Origin: Synergistaceae bacterium
GTDB lineage: Bacteria; Synergistota; Synergistia; Synergistales; Aminobacteriaceae
Assembly (NCBI GenBank): GCA_031289165.1
Contig: JAITPZ010000012.1
Coordinates: forward strand, 1-8,627
Reading direction: 5' to 3'
Length of the DNA: 8,627 nt
The translations under genes were made by a program, and so were the position numbers. The notes below the pieces were generated by a model. The model worked only from the letters and a program-made list of their open reading frames with translations. It was not told the DNA's origin and searched no databases. Positions 5,776 to 8,627 of this stretch are shown piece after piece (position 1 is the stretch's first letter; each line of letters opens with the position of its first letter).

Positions 5776-6792
5776 TCAGTCCGGGAAGGTCAGGAGAACC
5801 TTGCAGGTCTCCAGCGGCTTCTCCTCGACGAGTTTGAACGCCTCGCGGGCCTGAGAAAGGGGGAACGTGTGCGAGATCAACTTTTCGGCGGGAAGCCCCC
5901 TGCCGAACCACTCGATGACGCGCGGGAACATGTTGCAGTTCAAACGCGACCCGACGATGGTCAGCTCCTTTTTCGTGATGTCGAGGGGCACGACCGGAGA
6001 CGGGGTCTCGGAAAAACCGAGGTGCGCCACGCGCCCGGCGGGAGAAGCCATTCGCAGCAGCGACGGGAAGAGCGCGGGGTTGCACACCGCGTCGACGATC
6101 AGCGGCACGCCGTCGCCCCCGGTCCACCGGGTCATTTCTTCCTCGAGATTCAGGCTTCCGCTGTTGACGGCGCGCTCCGCCCCCAGTTTTTTGGCGACGT
6201 CGAGACGGGAATCCAGGACGTCCGCGACGGCGACGCGAGCGCCCGTAAGAACGGCTCCCATCAGAACGGTCAGCCCGATGGGTCCGGCTCCCATGACCAG
6301 TACCCGGTCCTTCTCCGTACACTGCGCGCGAGACAGGACGTTCGCCGCGATGGAAAAGGGCTCCACCAGCGCGGCCTTCTCCCACGCCCAGTCCTTTGGA
6401 ACGAGGTGCGCGTTGACGGCGGGAACCGCGACGCGTTCGACCATGCCGCCGTCCCGATGCACGCCGAACACCCCGAGCTTCGCGCACACGTTGTGGCGTC
6501 CGATGGAACACGGATAACACGTCCCGCAGCTCGTCACGGGATCGACCGCGACGCGATCGCCGACGGAAAGGCCCTGAACGCCCTCGCCGAGAGCGAGGAT
6601 CTCTCCCGCGAATTCATGGCCGATAATACGCGGATACTTCGCCAGAGGGTTCGTCCCGTGATAGATGTGCATATCCGAACCGCAGATTCCCGCCGCCCGA
6701 ACGCGCACCAACACCTCGCCCCGTCCGGCCGCGGGCTCGGGAAGCTCCACAATTTCAAGACTGTGGGGTTCCTTAACGTAAACGGCTTTCAC
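5776..6792 (-). CDS. rspB: RspB-type zinc-dependent dehydrogenase (likely aldonate 5-dehydrogenase)
   Basis: This 338-residue medium-chain zinc dehydrogenase closely follows E. coli RspB as I remember its sequence, for example HIYHGTNPLAKYPRIIGHEF (42-61), VAVDPVTSCG (81-90), YPCSIG (93-98) and the ending CKVLLTF (330-336). Catalytic zinc ligands are Cys37 (GICGSD), His59-Glu60 and Glu144. The structural zinc site is Cys89, Cys92, Cys95 and Cys103. The Rossmann motif GAGPIG is at 168-173, with Asp191 after the second strand favouring NAD+. Members of this group oxidise aldonates such as L-gulonate at C5 to give fructuronate, which fits the dctP and uxuA genes downstream. I chose GTG at 6792 over an in-frame ATG at 6816. 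GGGGAGG (6803-6809) lies ten bases before the GTG, and the protein then begins MKAVYVKEP like its relatives. The ATG has no good site. Substrate is inferred, family is secure. Confidence 0.9.
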   Translation of the reverse strand: MKAVYVKEPHSLEIVELPEPAAGRGEVLVRVRAAGICGSDMHIYHGTNPLAKYPRIIGHEFAGEILALGEGVQGLSVGDRVAVDPVTSCGTCYPCSIGRHNVCAKLGVFGVHRDGGMVERVAVPAVNAHLVPKDWAWEKAALVEPFSIAANVLSRAQCTEKDRVLVMGAGPIGLTVLMGAVLTGARVAVADVLDSRLDVAKKLGAERAVNSGSLNLEEEMTRWTGGDGVPLIVDAVCNPALFPSLLRMASPAGRVAHLGFSETPSPVVPLDITKKELTIVGSRLNCNMFPRVIEWFGRGLPAEKLISHTFPLSQAREAFKLVEEKPLETCKVLLTFPD

Positions 6793-6860
6793 AATCGATC
6801 TGCCTCCCCGTTTCATCCCGGATAATTTTGCTTTGCGGATCCTTAATTGTCGGTGTTCTT

Positions 6861-6869
6861 ATTCTATCA
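6861..6869 (-). promoter_or_regulatory. Possible extended -10 promoter of the rspB-dctP-uxuA operon
   Basis: On the minus strand TGATAGAAT forms an extended -10 (TG, one base, then TAGAAT, five of six matches to TATAAT). No recognisable -35 lies 17 bases upstream. It would start transcription near 6854 with a leader of about 60 nt before the GTG start. It is a weak prediction, but it falls in the only gap where an operon promoter is expected. Confidence 0.35.
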
Positions 6870-6882
6870 TCAGTTTCGCCGC

Positions 6883-6900
6883 CCGGGCGTCACACGCCGG
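6883..6900 (-). other. Hairpin immediately after the MATE stop codon
   Basis: In minus-strand RNA CCGGCGU pairs with ACGCC-CGG (one bulged C) around a GUG loop, three bases after the MATE stop. There is no following U-tract (GCGGCGAAAC), so it is at best a weak or factor-assisted terminator and read-through into the dehydrogenase operon is possible. Confidence 0.3.
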
Positions 6901-6903
6901 ACA

Positions 6904-8312
6904 TTATGGCCTCGTTCCTTCGATGCCCCGCAACTCCAGCTTTCTTATGCCGCGCATTTCGCTGACGATGAGGGCCGCGGAGACGAGAGTGGCGGCGAGG
7001 TCGGCCACGGGGCCGGCGTACATGACGCCGTCGATGCCCAACCAGATAGGGAAGAGGAGAATGAGCGGCAGCAAAAACAGAATCTGCCGCGTCAGGGAGA
7101 TGAAGAGGCTTTTCGCCGCCTTGCCGATCGACGTCAGGAAGCTCGCCGTGACGGGCTGGATGCCGTTGGCGAAGGTCATGAAGAGGAAGATTCGGAAGTA
7201 TCGCTCGACAAAACGGTAATATTCGTTTGTCCCTTTACCGAAGAGCCCGATGATCTCCCTCGGGAAAATCTGGAACGCGGCGAAGGCGAGGAACGACAGG
7301 CACGTCGCGATGCCGAACATGAGGCGAAACGCCCGCCGTACCCTGCGAAGTTTCCGGCTCCGTAGTTGAAGCCGACGATAGGCTGACCTCCCTGAACCAG
7401 GCCGATGAGCACCGACACGAAGATCATGTTGACCTTCGTGATCACTCCGGCGGCGGCCAGGGGCGCATTGTCGCCGTACGCGGACAGGGCCCCGTAGTGG
7501 GTCAGGGTGTTGTTCATGGCGATCTGCACGAACATCATCGAGAGCTGATTGACGCCCATAGCCGCCCCCAACGAGGCGATCGCGCGCAGGAGGCTGAGGC
7601 GCGGGCGAAAATACCCTCGCTCCAGGCGAATGTTTTTGTGCCTCAGGAAGTACCGCGCTACGAGAAGCCAGCCCGCGAACTGAGATATGGACGTAGCCCA
7701 CGCGGCGCCGGCTATGCCCATGTCCAGGCCGAAGATGAACAGGGGGTCGAGGACCGTGTTGAGCAGCGCCCCGGCCAGGTTGCAGATCATGGAGTATCCG
7801 GGGCTGCCGTCCGCCCGTATCAGGTGGCTTCCGCAGATCGTCATCACCATGAAGGGGATTCCACAGGACGTGATGCCCGCGTAGGACGCGGCGTAGGGTA
7901 AGACCTCCTTCGTCGCGCCGAGCCGGACGAGCAACGGCGTCAGCGTCAGACGGACCCCGAGGCAGATGATCACTCCCGCCATCGCCGAGAACAGGATGGC
8001 GTTCGCCACGATGCGCCCCGCCCTTTCCCCGTTGCCCCTGCCGAGCTCCAGGTTGAAGTTCGCTGCCCCGCCTATACCCAAAAGCACCGCCGCGGACATG
8101 CAGATGGTGACGATGGGAAACGCCACGTTTGTGGCGGCGTTACCCAGCATCCCCACGCCCCGCCCGATAAAAATCTGGTCGACAATGTTGTAGAGCGCCC
8201 CGACGAGCATCGCGATGATGGCGGGGATCGCGAACTTCAACAACAGTCGCCCCACGTCGCCGGTCGCGAGCGGGTTCTCATCCACATGACGCGCGCCGTT
8301 CGCGGTCGTCAA
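6904..8312 (-). pseudogene. MATE family efflux transporter, interrupted by a one-base frameshift
   Basis: MATE proteins export drugs, dyes or metabolites in exchange for H+ or Na+ at the inner membrane. The first frame encodes about 323 residues with typical features: ALYNIVDQIFIGRGVG (39-54), FNLELGRGN (86-94), LIRADGSPGYSM (164-175), LNTVLDPLFIFGLDMGIAGA (184-203) and GQPIVGFNYGAGNFA (309-323). At about base 7344 the reading continues correctly only in the next frame, as RVRRAFRLMFG through to a normal MATE C-terminus ending at 6904. Restoring one base after the GCA codon gives a 469-residue protein of ordinary length. Without it, the frame runs into a Ser/Arg-rich tail. The shift may be a real mutation or a sequencing error; both halves otherwise look intact. 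The start is TTG at 8312, fixed by AGGAGGTG eight bases upstream. It lies 20 nt after the phosphatase-like gene, probably the same operon. Confidence 0.88.
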
Positions 8313-8320
8313 ATCTGCCT

Positions 8321-8328
8321 CACCTCCT
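8321..8328 (-). promoter_or_regulatory. Ribosome binding site that fixes the TTG start of the MATE gene
   Basis: AGGAGGTG, a full complement to the 16S rRNA tail, sits eight bases before TTG at 8312. No ATG occurs in frame nearby, and the GTG inside the site itself runs into TGA after four codons. The TTG start is therefore well supported. Confidence 0.8.
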
Positions 8329-8332
8329 GGCG

Positions 8333-8627
8333 TCAGCAGGGAGCGCTCAAAAACGACAGCAGCGCGGCGGGGGTTTCCATAAACAGCGGAGACCGGGCCT
8401 TCACGTTCGGGCGCACGACGTTGAAACCGCAGCCGATGAAGAGGTCGGCGAGTCCGTCGGCGTGGACCGCGTAATCCGACATGCCGTCGCCGAGCATGAC
8501 GACGAGGCCCGGGAGGCGATTTTCCCGCTTCAGCTCGCGAACGACCGCGCTTTTCCCGCCTTCGTGGACCAGCGGTCCCTCTCGGACGCCGGTGACGCTG
8601 CCGTCGGCGTCGGAGAGATACTCGTTG
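8333..8627 (-). CDS. serB: HAD phosphatase, phosphoserine phosphatase-like (C-terminal part, 5' end outside window)
   Basis: The last 97 codons of a minus-strand gene are present, ending in TGA at 8333-8335. They hold the C-terminal half of a HAD-fold phosphatase. HEGGKSAVV carries the conserved motif-2/3 lysine, VVMLGDGMSD is the acidic Mg2+-binding motif, and ADLFIGCGFNVVRPNVKARS closely parallels the end of phosphoserine phosphatases (ADAFIGFGGNVIR in the human enzyme, from memory). The usual function is hydrolysis of O-phospho-L-serine in the last step of serine synthesis in the cytosol. The N-terminal nucleophile motif DxDxT and the cap domain lie beyond the window edge, so substrate cannot be confirmed and a related small-molecule phosphatase is possible. 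The MATE gene starts 20 nt downstream. Confidence 0.75.
   Translation of the reverse strand, partial: NEYLSDADGSVTGVREGPLVHEGGKSAVVRELKRENRLPGLVVMLGDGMSDYAVHADGLADLFIGCGFNVVRPNVKARSPLFMETPAALLSFLSAPC

Noticed and set aside
5749..6825. 358-codon + strand frame opposite the dehydrogenase
   Set aside because: It is an antisense shadow; the minus-strand frame carries every zinc and NAD-binding motif of its family.
7176..7343. Native alternative C-terminus of the MATE protein after the frame change
   Set aside because: The tail in the original frame is Ser/Arg-rich and not membrane-like, whereas the other frame gives the normal MATE helices. The tail is a frameshift product, not a variant.
1..8627. 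CRISPR arrays, tRNA/rRNA genes, insertion sequences, attachment sites
   Set aside because: No regularly spaced direct repeats, no cloverleaf or rRNA sequence, no transposase motifs and no terminal inverted repeats were seen on either strand.

Overview
The window is about 60% GC bacterial chromosomal DNA. It uses strong Shine-Dalgarno sites (AGGAGG, AGGAGGTG), and several genes start with GTG or TTG. The gene content is an amino-acid/peptide-type M20D amidohydrolase with two small membrane proteins, a TRAP solute-binding protein with sugar-acid enzymes, and a MATE pump. This would suit an anaerobic, amino-acid-fermenting bacterium such as a member of the Synergistota, or possibly a high-GC Firmicute. 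That taxonomic guess is inference; no marker gene is present.

Layout. (1) Bases 1-246 read as the C-terminal end of an unidentified + strand gene, open in pieces but broken by stops or frameshifts. (2) Bases 247-695 hold no convincing gene. They contain a weak extended -10 promoter and an unusually strong Shine-Dalgarno placed before a start codon that is followed at once by a stop. (3) Bases 696-3372 form a tight three-gene + strand operon: an M20D metallo-amidohydrolase, a DUF5058-type membrane protein and a second unrecognised membrane protein, with gaps of 18 and 16 nt. A strong hairpin at 3406-3448 ends this operon and also serves the convergent minus-strand operon. (4) The minus strand from 6792 down to 3478 carries an RspB-type zinc dehydrogenase, an orphan TRAP solute-binding protein and a UxuA-family mannonate dehydratase. 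(5) The minus strand from 8627 down to 6904 carries the C-terminal part of a phosphoserine-phosphatase-like HAD hydrolase, followed by a MATE transporter with a single-base frameshift near 7344.

How the genes may work together. The minus-strand operon looks like a hexonate/hexuronate module. The TRAP binding protein would capture a sugar acid outside the membrane. The dehydrogenase would oxidise an aldonate (L-gulonate is the best guess) to a keto-acid, and mannonate dehydratase would lead to 2-keto-3-deoxygluconate. The TRAP membrane subunits, fructuronate reductase and KDG kinase/aldolase are not in the window.

The plus-strand operon is the best candidate for an under-described system. A cytosolic amidohydrolase is translated with two short hydrophobic proteins that may be distant relatives of each other. 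This suggests a two-subunit transporter that imports an N-acyl or peptide-like substrate for hydrolysis, or exports the product. The function of the membrane pair is not established from sequence.
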